Shown here piece by piece: positions 55,440-64,000 of a stretch of 64,000 nt of DNA. Source of the DNA: Berberis thunbergii (lineage: Eukaryota > Streptophyta > Magnoliopsida > Ranunculales > Berberidaceae); the NCBI GenBank assembly GCA_003290165.1, contig QNQO01000544.1, forward strand, positions 310,001 to 374,000. The letters run 5' to 3'. The position numbers and the translations under genes are program-made. The notes under the pieces were generated by a model, which saw nothing but the letters and a program-made list of their open reading frames with translations, did no database searches and was not told where the DNA came from. Position 1 is the first letter of the stretch, and the number at the start of each line of letters is the position of its first letter.

Positions 55440-56310
55440 CGGTTCCCGCTTGAGCAAAGAATTAGCGCAACAACTTACAAAGCTGCTACAACGGAACCAG
55501 AACATCTTCGCCTGGACCATGCGAGACATGCTGGGAATCGACCTGTCAATAATCACCCATCGTCTAGAGGCGGACCCCGCAAGGAAAATCTTACGACAAA
55601 AGAAGAAGCCAGTGGCGCCCGAGAGGAATGCGATCATAAACAAGGAGGTACGACGTTTACTCAATGCGAACATGATTAAGGAAGCATGATACCCAGACTG
55701 GCTTGCAAACATTGTTCTTGTAAAAAGAAAAATGGAAAATGGAGAGTGTGTGTGGACTACACAGACCTGAACAAAGTCTGTTGGAAGGACAGCTTCCCAC
55801 TCCCCCACTTTGATTAGATCGTGAATGCCACATCCAGGCACATCTTACTAAGCTTCATGGACGCCTATTCAGGCTACAATCAAATATTGATTCACCCCAG
55901 ATCAAGAAAAAACCTTATTTGTAACTAAAAGAGGGATATATTGTTATAGAGCAATGTCATTCGGCTTAAAGAACACAGGTGCTACATACCAACGACTAGT
56001 CAACCGAATGTTCAATGAGCAGATCGGTAGGAACATGGAGGTCAACATAGATGATATGCTGGTCAAGAGCTTCCGCAACCCCGACCACATACAAGATCTC
56101 ACCAAAGCGTTCAACCAGCTCAAGAAATACCAGATGAAGCTCAATCCACAGAAATGTACGTTTGGGGTTGAGTCTGGAAAATTCCTAGGCTATATAATGA
56201 ACAAGAGGGGAATCGAAGCTGACCCAATACATATTCAGGCCCTCTCGACACGAAAGCCCCGCCAACATCAGATACGTTTAGAGCCTGACTGGGAGGGAAA
56301 CATCACTCAA
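55440..56310 (+). pseudogene. reverse transcriptase of element C
   Basis: Recognisable stretches are HRLEADPARKILRQKKKPVA, RRLLNANMIKEA, AMSFGLKNTGATYQRLVNRM and VNIDDMLVKS, the last corresponding to the usual YVDDMLVKS, with KCTFGVESGKFLGY. Stops at 55687 and in the middle segment break the enzyme. The first aromatic residue of the catalytic box is asparagine here. Confidence 0.87.
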
Positions 56311-56399
56311 TAGATTTATATGTAAGTCGTCGAAAAAATGCCTTCATTTCTTAAAAATACTAAAAGAAAACAAATGATTTTCTTGGAATAAATTCTGCG

Positions 56400-56805
56400 A
56401 ACAAGCCTTTCAAAGCCTGAAAGCATACATGGGGAGTTTAGAGCTACTCTCAAAACCTGTGACAGGGGAAACACTCTATCTGTACTTGTTTGTTTCCAAG
56501 CACGCTGTCAACTCATCCCTCGTATGAGACGATCGAGGGACCCAAAGACCAGTGTATTACACCAGCAAAACCTTTATGGAAGCAGAGACACACTACCCGA
56601 GCCTGGAAAAGTTAGTTCTAGCACTGGTCGTATCCTCTAGGAAATTGAGGCTCTATTTTCAGACCCATTCTATAACGGTTCTAACCAAACACCCGCTCCG
56701 CTCGGTATTGCATAAACCTGGGCTGTCTAGCAGGATGGTGAAATGTTCAATGGAACTCAGAGAGTTTGACATAAGCTACACTCCAAGAATCGCTATCAAA
56801 GCCTA
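56400..56805 (+). pseudogene. RNase H of element C
   Basis: LYLYLFVSKHAVNSSLV then RPVYYTSKTFMEAETHYPSL and HPLRSVLHKPGLSSRMVK match the gypsy RNase H region following RT. A stop in the first segment shows decay. Confidence 0.82.
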
Positions 56806-56809
56806 GGCG

Positions 56810-57198
56810 ATGGCGGACTTCATTGCCGAGTTCACTGGTAGAGAAGAGCCGAAGACAGACCACCAGCCCTCGGATACAAGCGTCCAAGCGTGGATCTTAC
56901 GTTGCGATGAGCCATCGATCGAGAAGGCAAGTGGAGCTGGAATTACATTCAGCTCCCCTAGCCGTTTCACCCTCGAAAAGGCAGTCAGGTTTGGCTTTCC
57001 CGCTTCAAACAATGAGGTCGAATATGAAGCCCTCCTGTTCGACCTAAGACTAGCCTTGGGGATTGGGATAGATCGCCTAACGACATACAACAATTCAAGA
57101 ATGGTAGTCAATCAAGTCAAAGGGGATTTCAACAACAAGGACCCCCGCATGATAGACTACCACGACAAGGTACTTGGCGTAATGGGCGGGTTCAAGAG
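56810..57198 (+). pseudogene. second (archaeal-type) RNase H of element C
   Basis: MADFIAEFTGREE opens the segment, followed by GAGITFSSPSRFTLEKAVRF and FPASNNEVEYEALLFDLRLA, the NNEaEYEAL motif diagnostic of the extra RNase H in Tat-lineage elements. Another conserved part reads RMVVNQVKGDFNNKDPRMID. The frame is open for 130 codons. This places element C in the Tat group. Confidence 0.87.
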
Positions 57199-58575
57199 GT
57201 GAGAACTTATACAGTGCCCTCGGACGACAACAAAATAGCTGGCGCACTAGTCAGAGAGGCCTCAGCCTTCGACGAAGTCTCAAGCGGCCTCATTGAATAC
57301 CAAGAGCAATCAAGCCTCAATGAAGAAGAGCCTAGAAATGTCTGCGCTACAAACGCGCAACAGTATTGGATGACTCCGATACTCAAGTACATTACAACCG
57401 GAGCCCTACCAACCGAGAAGGTCGAAGCCAGAAGACTAAATTATAGAACAGTAAGGTACACTCTCCTAAACAACAAGTTATACAGGAAATCTATAATGCG
57501 ACCCCTGCTCCAATGTCTGTCGCCTTCAGAGGCAAATTAGGTATTGGGAAGGATCCACATCGTATATTCGAAAATCATCCAGGTGGAAAAACCCTCGCCC
57601 ACAAAGCTTTAACTCTAGGATACTATTAACCGACCATGCAGCGAGACGCCAAAGAAACTGTCCGCAAGTGAGGTTCGTGCCATACACACACAGGCCTGCC
57701 CAACCACTGACACCGATAACTAGTTCATGGCCATTGGCACAATGGGGAATGAACATCGTCGAACCGCTCCCAGCATCAGCCGAAAAAAGGTTATTTATCG
57801 TGTCCGTCATTTATTTCACCAAGTGGGTCGAAGTCGAGCCCCTATCCAAAATAAGGCAGGTTCAAATAGAAAAATTCATATGAGTCACCATCGCTTGTAG
57901 ATTTGGTAACCCCAGAGTATTGGTTAGTGACAACGAAACTCAGTTCAAAGGTATCGTGGTTAAAAAAATTGTGCAAAGGTTTGAATATTGATCACCACTT
58001 CTCCTCACCAGAGCACCCTCAAGCCAACAACCAAGTGGAGGTTACCAATAGAACAATCTTGGAGGCCATTAAAAGGAAGCTTGATGCGACCAAAGGAAAA
58101 TGGGTTTCAGAGCTAAAAGGAATACTCTGGCATATCGGACGATCAAAATAATCCCTACCGGAGAGACACCTTATGCCCTGGCATACGAGTCAGAAGCTAT
58201 GGTTTTGGTAGAACTCAAGGTGCTAACCTTCTGAACAAAAGAATATAGACTAGACGGTAATGACGAAGCCTTGCACGTTGGGCTAAACCTCCTCGATGAA
58301 AAGTGGGATCTAGCTTATGTCAAGATAGTCACCTACTAGCAACGAATGTCGCAATACTACAACAAGAAGGTCAAGCCATGCGAATTCAAGGTAAGAGATT
58401 GGGTACTCAGGAAGACCAAGAAAAAGACCAAAGAAGCTGACACGAGAAAGCTAAATCCAAATTGGGAATGACCATACAGAGTTACCAAGGTCAACATGTT
58501 GGGAATGTATTGGCTGGAAGACGTAGACGGGGACGAGCTTAAACAACCATGGAATGTAGAACATCTAAAAAAATA
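57199..58575 (+). pseudogene. integrase of element C
   Basis: Starts with a GALPTEKVEARRLNYRTVRY region and YTLLNNKLYRKSIMRPLLQC, then a zinc-region remnant. The core has WPLAQWGMNIVEPLPASAEK, FTKWVEVEPLSKI, then NPRVLVSDNETQF, HPQANNQVEVTNRTILEAIK and TPYALAYESEAMV. The C-terminal part includes KVRDWVLRK and PWNVEHLKKY. It is broken by stops near 57538, 57882 and 58241, and by frameshifts. Confidence 0.86.
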
Positions 58576-58657
58576 TTTGCTTTTACTAAAACTTCCATTG
58601 TTGTCCGTTACAACCCTCGACCACCCCGACTATGGCCACACTCGAATATCAGCCAAA

Positions 58658-59014
58658 CGCCTAGTCCGCTGTGCGCGGACTACGACATCCAAGGAAGTGG
58701 GAATCTAGTCAGTGATTATCTGCTAATAACGATGACTCTTCAAGGGATCATTGCTCTTCAACAGACAATGATCGTCGAACTTACTAGGTAAGCTTAGTCA
58801 GTTCGCGACTGATGACGACGAGTTTTGGTGCCCAACGCGTAGTTCGCTGCACGCAGACCACGGCGGTCGAGGAATTGGGAGTCTAGCCAGTGTTTGTCCG
58901 ATGATGACGATGACTCGCCAAGGGATCATTGCTATCCAATAGACAATGATCACCGAACTTACAGGGTGAGCTTAGTCAGTTTACGACTGATAACGATGGC
59001 TTCTGTTGCTCAAA
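58658..59014 (+). repeat. two tandem 178-bp units after pol of element C
   Basis: Unit 1 starts CGCCTAGTCCGCTGTGCGCG and unit 2 starts CGCGTAGTTCGCTGCACGCA at 58836. Both contain GGGATCATTGCT, AGACAATGATC and TAAGCTTAGTCAGTT-like text. It is the counterpart of the larger arrays in A and B. Confidence 0.85.
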
Positions 59015-59336
59015 CCTGATTTGTCACACGAGGATAATGCAATACCATTGTATGACGGTGACAACCCACCAAATGATCGGCTCTCCTCGAAAGGTAGTAG
59101 TCTTTGGAGCATCTCAACACAATCTGCAACACACAGACAATAACGACTCACCAATAAACAATAGCAGCCAAAGGTAGTCAATACAGCTCGACTGACCAAA
59201 AATAAAGTTTCTTCTCGGTAGTGCAAATTCTACAATCTACAAAGCATCTAGAGGAACTTCGATGGTACAGGGCAAAACCATACTTTCATTAAAAAAATAT
59301 TTGCTTTTCTGTCCTGGGAAGGGCATTACAACCATT

Positions 59337-61105
59337 TCAAGAAGAGACAGCCTCCTCAGCAGCTAGTCCTGTAGAGTCAGAACCTTCCCCTCGAGAAATT
59401 GGTCTAAAAGCAACCCTTCTATAACCAACAAAGTCAAGGTCGACATCAAGATGCTTTTATCTGATTAGCTCCAAAAGCTCTAATTTGCCCCGAATAACCT
59501 CTAACGAGATCAATGACCTTCGTCCCGACATGTCAAACTCCACCGCACCTACCAAGGCAGCATAGTGCGAATGCTCCTCTGACAATAAGCGTTTCGCCTC
59601 ATGAACGCGCCAAAGCTCCTCGACAACTTCAAAATTTAGCAGACGTCATTCGACGACCCATTCTGTCTCCACCCACCTCTTTTCGGTATCTTGGGCATGC
59701 AGATCGAACGACCATTTGTCCATAGCCACATCTAGGCACTCCAGCTTAACCCTAGTATGTCCCAGTTCAACACGGGTTGATGCCAAATATGATTTGGCAA
59801 CCCTTAGTTGAGATCTTATGCCCACAAACTCCCCTTCAGTGGAGGAAAATGCGGCCTTCACGGCCCCCAAGTTCGCGGCAGTACCAGAACTCTATAGCTG
59901 ATCAGTCAAGGCATCCGCCTAGTAAAGAGCATCTGAATACGACATCCGCGGGTTTGAGAAAGCCTTTTCCAAAGCAAGGACTAGCCCGTGAGCTTTAGGA
60001 TGCAGCACAATGGGACTATACAGCTCAAGGGCACGAATGACTGCCTTGGGCCAAAGTGACATGAAGTGTCAACGCATGGTCCAATGTCCTCCCTCTCTAA
60101 GTCAACAGGGGAAGTAACAACATCAATAGGGAAGTGACGACCCTTTGAGGTTGCTGCCTGAGCAGACCGCAACAGTCCAATGGTAGAAGCTGCGCGATCA
60201 GAGGATTGCCTCCTTTTCGGAACAACAACAGAAGGCACGTTCGCCTCCAATTCTGCAAGCCTAGTTGGGCTGGGTAGGGCCAGACTTCTCTTCCTTGAAC
60301 GACGACTAACAACTCCTTCAACCGGTGAACTCGGCACAACGAGGACATCATGACAACACCGCAACAACTCGCTGCGCACAACATTGCTTGGCATTATGAC
60401 CTCCTCAACAGACATCAAAGGGAGCTTGAGGAACTCCATTTTTATTCGCCTCTCATCCTCAGTAAGAGGCAAAACAACAAACTTCCCTAAAATAAAGAAA
60501 TGAAATCAAACCAGCGTTGCATCAAGGATTAGAAAAATAAGCCAGCGAGAAATAAACTTACGAATATCAAACTTGAAGTATCGGGGAATTCTACGACTCC
60601 CAAGCTTGAAGTACGAAGAATTCACCGAAGCTAAGAACCAATCCTTCTCTCAGGGCTCAATGCCGTCTGCCACCAAATGCAGACAAACTGAGCAATTCAA
60701 TATGCAGAGGCCCCTAGGGTCCAGTCGAGATGATGGATCACCGCCGAAGTCAAACGAAGGCCAGCGTCATGTGCATTCAGAAGAATCGCAAGCAGAATCT
60801 TAAACCCGCTTGGAACCATTTGAGCGGGATGCATACGAAGGAAAAGGAAAAAAATGTCTGATGTCATCTAGCACTGGAAATCGGAGCCCTGACTCAGACA
60901 ATCCCCAGTGAAAACTTATATATCTCTAAGGGGGTGTAGTTGGAGCCAAATTTTGAAACGCGGGAACAATTTCCAAGTCCCCTGAAATACGGTACAAACT
61001 CTGAAGCCTGATTAACTCGATTTCATCAACCAGTCAATCCCCAAAGAGCTTGGGGCAAGTGAAGGACAACAAATTCTTGGAATAAAGTTTGACATTATCT
61101 GCCAT
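59337..61105 (-). pseudogene. antisense accessory gene of element C
   Basis: Starts MADNVKLYSKNLLSF, parallel to MSVGDKL and MSAGDML in A and B. Near 60800-60830 the minus strand reads HPAQMVPSGFKILLAILL, the PAQM core. REKDWFLASVNSSYFKLGSR follows, then a basic stretch with RRSRKRS, and a coiled coil (GIRSQLRVAKSYLASTRVEL and GHTRVKLECLDVAMDKWSFD). It ends STGLAAEEAVSS at stop 59337. About 590 codons including stops and frameshifts. Divergence from A and B is large, yet order and motifs are kept. Confidence 0.72.
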
Positions 61106-61198
61106 CGGTAGAAAGAACAAATCAAACTTTACAACAACACTATTGCTTGAAGGAACAACATATATGAGAATAAGAAAAATCTTCCTCGAAGCATCAAA

Positions 61199-61206
61199 TA
61201 TTTATA
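61199..61206 (-). promoter_or_regulatory. TATA box of the antisense gene in C
   Basis: TATAAATA on the minus strand lies 101 bases upstream of the ATG at 61105, followed by TTTGATGCTTCGAGGAAG, which is also seen in similar form at 63952. Confidence 0.65.
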
Positions 61207-61317
61207 CGAAGACAAATTGTACATTCTCTTCTTTAGCAGTCGTGTACCCATTAATGTTACACGCCGCTCGAGACAAACGCTTCAGGTTCAATCATCACGA
61301 CGATACAGTTCCTTACT

Positions 61318-61330
61318 CGAGGGGAGTAGT
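61318..61330 (+). promoter_or_regulatory. polypurine tract of element C
   Basis: CGAGGGGAGTAGT lies directly before the LTR start TGATGATACACC. Confidence 0.75.
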
Positions 61331-61956
61331 TGATGATACACCAAAATGATCACGACCTGAGCCATACACGTGTAAAGATGATTTTGAGGAAAGATAGGCC
61401 CTAGCGTCAGACCAACACTGATCCAGCCCAAGCGGTTCTAAGCCCGCCCAATGCAGTCTGTCAAACGGATCCTAACTCTTACAGCTCGCTGAGCCCACAC
61501 GTCTCACAACTATCCTCAATACCCGTAAGCCCTGTTAAGGCAAATATCTCAAGGATCAGCTTCACACAGACAATTACAGTAGCTCTCCGCTTCCAACTAG
61601 GAAGCAAATACCATAGTGCATATCGCACAAGGAAACTTCCCCTTACGATTTCCTTGTACAATACGATTCCTAATTAGAGAAGGATCTCCACGAAGATTTC
61701 CTTCCTAAACTACGCCATCGATGGCCTGGTCGAACCAGGACTCCTGCACTATAAATAAGACATGAGGTTGGTAAGCTAAGGTACACTACAAATTTCATGT
61801 TTACAACATTATATCTTCCTCAGATCCCTATCTAACTTTAGCATCGAAGTGCCATCGACCACCACAACGGTGGTCCATGGCTCACTTGCATTCCTTGCGC
61901 AGGTCAGCAAGTTTGTAGGTTAAGATCAAAATAAGGAGCGAAAAACGACTGCATCA
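61331..61956 (+). repeat. 3' LTR of element C
   Basis: Matches 53462-54141 with scattered changes and a deletion near 61640. Ends GACTGCATCA. Confidence 0.9.
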
Positions 61957-62930
61957 TGAACCATCCCGAGTTTACTAAATTTCGACAATTAAGTAAATAG
62001 TTATGACGATTTTCATTTAAAATCACAAATTTTCTCTCTCCGCCATATATGCATTCCACAAACTTTTTCACCTTTTTGTTCATTTATTTTGCCCTTCTAC
62101 TTGCAACCTATTTACAAACATGCCATTGTTGATAATAAATCTCCACCATCAACATATTTCGCAACTTTCAGTTCTAATTGTCTTTTATCTCCAACCCTAA
62201 ACACCATTCTGATTTGTGATATAGACTAGGGTATTCCCCATGCCGTTGGGCCAATAAAAGTTTAACATGATAAATAGAGTTTATTTTATTTATCAATATA
62301 TTGGGTATGAGAATCGAACTCATGCATTCTTATTGGGGATTGATTGAAGGCAAGACATAAATGTTAACTTTAAGTTCCAACCATTAGATGAAACGAATCT
62401 CAACCATAAACTATGTTTATCTACAAACTTATCTCTTGATGCTTTAAGTTCTATGTGATCTGTTAGATTCTTATATTTTGGTATATCTCAGCCATCTTTT
62501 ATCTCCAACCCCAAGCACTATTCTGATTTGTAATATAGACTAGGGTATTTCTCGTGTCGTTGGCACAATAAAAGTTTAACATGATAAAACACCATTCTGA
62601 TTTATAACTTGTCAAAACTTGATTAAGCCAATATATTATTGATACACCGCCATCAATAATTGAAAATAAATAAATAAATATGAAAATGTTGGGTATGGGA
62701 ATCAAATCCATACACTCTTATTGGGGATTGATTGAAGGTAAGACACAAAGGCTAACTTTATGTCTCAACCATTAGATGAAACGAATCTCAACCATTAAAC
62801 GAAACTTATCTTTTGGTGTTTTAAGTTCTATGTGATCTGTTATATTCATACACTTGGGTAAATCGTAGTCGTCTTTTATCTCCAACCTCAAAAACCCTTC
62901 TGATTTGTAATATAGATGTGCACCCTTAGG
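61957..62930. repeat. dispersed repeat R, copies 3 and 4
   Basis: Two tandem versions of the unit marked by GGGTATGAGAATCGAACTCA (from 62302) and GGGTATGGGAATCAAATCCA (from 62691), followed by GATTGATTGAAGG and CCATTAGATGAAACGAATCT. The first joins text interrupted at 53461 by element C. Confidence 0.7.
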
Positions 62931-63519
62931 ACACATCACCCTCCTTGCCTTCTATTGATAAGGTGTCATCCTTTAAAATTACAGAAAAAATGAGAGAAAA
63001 ATAGAGAGAAAATAAAAATCAAGAAAAGCTAAATTCTTCATGTTAAAGCTTCCTAAATTGAATTTAATTCTAAATCAAGACCTTTAGGTAATATTGTTGT
63101 TGCATAAATTAGAAAAAAAAAACTTATTAACCATAGAAAATTCTTTCCTATACTATTGGTCTATGGCTGAGAGAATATGTTTTTACCATATTGTCTTGAG
63201 AAATAAGATATTTAATAAGCTGACACAAACATTTAAATAGACATATGGACTTAGGTGATAAAAGGCGTCATGATAACTTCCTACGACAAAATACCTAATT
63301 TTGTTGACTCAATACATATAACCTATCAGTTAATGTGTCGTGCTTAGGCTTAGGAGTTGAGATTGAGGGGGGAGGGGGGCAGCTACCCCCTCAACTTTCA
63401 AAATAATTTGAGTATATATCTAGTATTTCTAAAAACGTTTATTAAATAACACAAAATTAGATTGTTAAATCTTTAAATATATATATTTACAATATATGGC
63501 TCTTTAGCCTAGTGTTTTA
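62931..63519. other. AT-rich sequence with a G-rich hairpin
   Basis: No gene is recognised. Around 63364-63396 GGGGGGAGGGGGGCAGCTACCC can fold into a stem, and the following CCCCTCAACTTTCAAAAT resembles the end of an uncharacterised plant transposon. Confidence 0.35.
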
Positions 63520-63782
63520 TTATTTAACATTTTTAGTAATTGTTTGTCTTAAGCTAATCCGATTGAGATACTTGCCTTAGTAGGGCTTATGAGAATTAAG
63601 GATAGTTGTAAGACATATGAGCCTAGCATGCTGTAAGAGGTCGGATTCTTTTGGCGGATTGCATTGGCGGGCTTGAAACCACTTGGGCCATAACAGTGCT
63701 AGGCTGACGTTGGGGCCCGTAATTCCTTGAGATCATCATGGCACATGTATGGCTTAGCGATGTGACCATTTTAGTGTATCAT
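63520..63782 (-). repeat. truncated LTR of an element related to C, inverted
   Basis: On the minus strand the sequence starts TGATGATACACTAAAATGGT and follows the element C LTR (GCCATACA, CAACTATCC, AAGCCCTACTAAGGCAAGTA) for about 260 bases before breaking off. Its GAGTAGC polypurine end lies on the right, so the internal region of this minus-strand element extends out of the window. Confidence 0.82.
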
Positions 63783-63945
63783 CAGCTACTCTTTTCGAGT
63801 TAGTGGGGTGTTAAGTCGGTCCACTGACACTTTGAAAATGCAACTGTACCGTCGTGATGATTGGACTCCAAGCATTTGTCTCGAGTGACGCATGACATTA
63901 ATGAATACGTGACTACTCAAGAAGGGAAATGTGATTTGTCTTTTC

Positions 63946-63953
63946 TATAAATA
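63946..63953 (+). promoter_or_regulatory. TATA box of an accessory gene running out of the window
   Basis: TATAAATA followed by TTTGCTGTTTCGATGAAG parallels the promoter in element C. It is in the correct orientation for an antisense gene of the inverted element, whose ATG would lie just beyond position 64000. Confidence 0.55.
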
Positions 63954-64000
63954 TTTGCTGTTTCGATGAAGATTTTTCATTTTTATCTGCGTTGTTATTT

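Larger units (their letters stand above)
53462..61956 (+). mobile_element. LTR retroelement C (Tat-lineage Ty3/gypsy with full pol)
   Basis: LTRs at 53462-54141 and 61331-61956, a PBS GTTTGGCGCCGTCCATGGGG, then gag, protease, RT, RNase H, a second archaeal-type RNase H, integrase, a short tandem repeat, an antisense accessory gene and a polypurine tract. The second RNase H is a hallmark of Tat-lineage elements (Ogre, Retand, Grande group). Stops and frameshifts across pol show it is no longer active. No clean target duplication was found, although flanking sequence identifies the insertion point. Confidence 0.9.

Noticed and set aside
55434..55841. 135-codon minus-strand frame
   Set aside because: Antisense shadow of the element C reverse transcriptase.
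63364..63396. G-rich hairpin as a possible terminator or quadruplex regulator
   Set aside because: It sits in sequence resembling a transposon end and has no neighbouring gene; no evidence of function.

Overview
This is a repeat-rich nuclear segment from a flowering plant, probably a eudicot. The evidence is a spliced plant CDC48B-type gene and plant-type LINE, Ty1/copia, Ty3/gypsy (including Tat-lineage), CACTA and hAT-derived elements. The species cannot be told from the sequence. Only one host gene is supported. Most long open frames elsewhere are transposon proteins or low-complexity translations.

Left part (1-21.5 kb). A CDC48B-like double-AAA ATPase gene lies on the minus strand, with its start codon at 20322 and stop at 1160. 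Twelve exons can be placed by canonical splice sites and matching phase. Introns are swollen by insertions. The largest, over 10 kb, holds LINE debris split by a Ty3/gypsy element (10607-15357) that was itself hit by a hAT MITE, plus another MITE (17072-17646). One exon carries a one-base deletion, and two short linking exons could not be found. The copy may be a decaying allele, or the assembly may contain an error.

Middle and right (21.5-64 kb) is a nest of transposons. A palindromic, GA-rich element (about 21544-31570) is split by retroelement A (23371-30665). Element B (31753-49203) is closely related to A. It is interrupted by a CACTA transposon (37728-47332) carrying captured host exons, and the CACTA is interrupted by a copia element (40008-45582). 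B's 3' LTR runs straight into a second gag (element D). Element C (53462-61956) is a pol-bearing Tat-lineage relative inserted in a dispersed repeat. An inverted LTR of another relative closes the window.

How the parts relate. C has gag, protease, RT, RNase H, a second archaeal-type RNase H and integrase. A, B and D show gag but no pol, so they look like non-autonomous partners. A, B and C carry an antisense accessory gene between the coding region and the 3' LTR. It encodes a protein with a PAQM-containing region and coiled coils, and each copy has a TATA box about 100 bp upstream of its ATG. The partial element at the window end keeps the same promoter. In A and B the same 3' region holds tandem arrays (68-bp units in A, a 139-bp dimeric unit in B). 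In A it also holds an inverted duplication and a tRNA-Leu-derived sequence. I regard this 3' accessory module as the most interesting system here.
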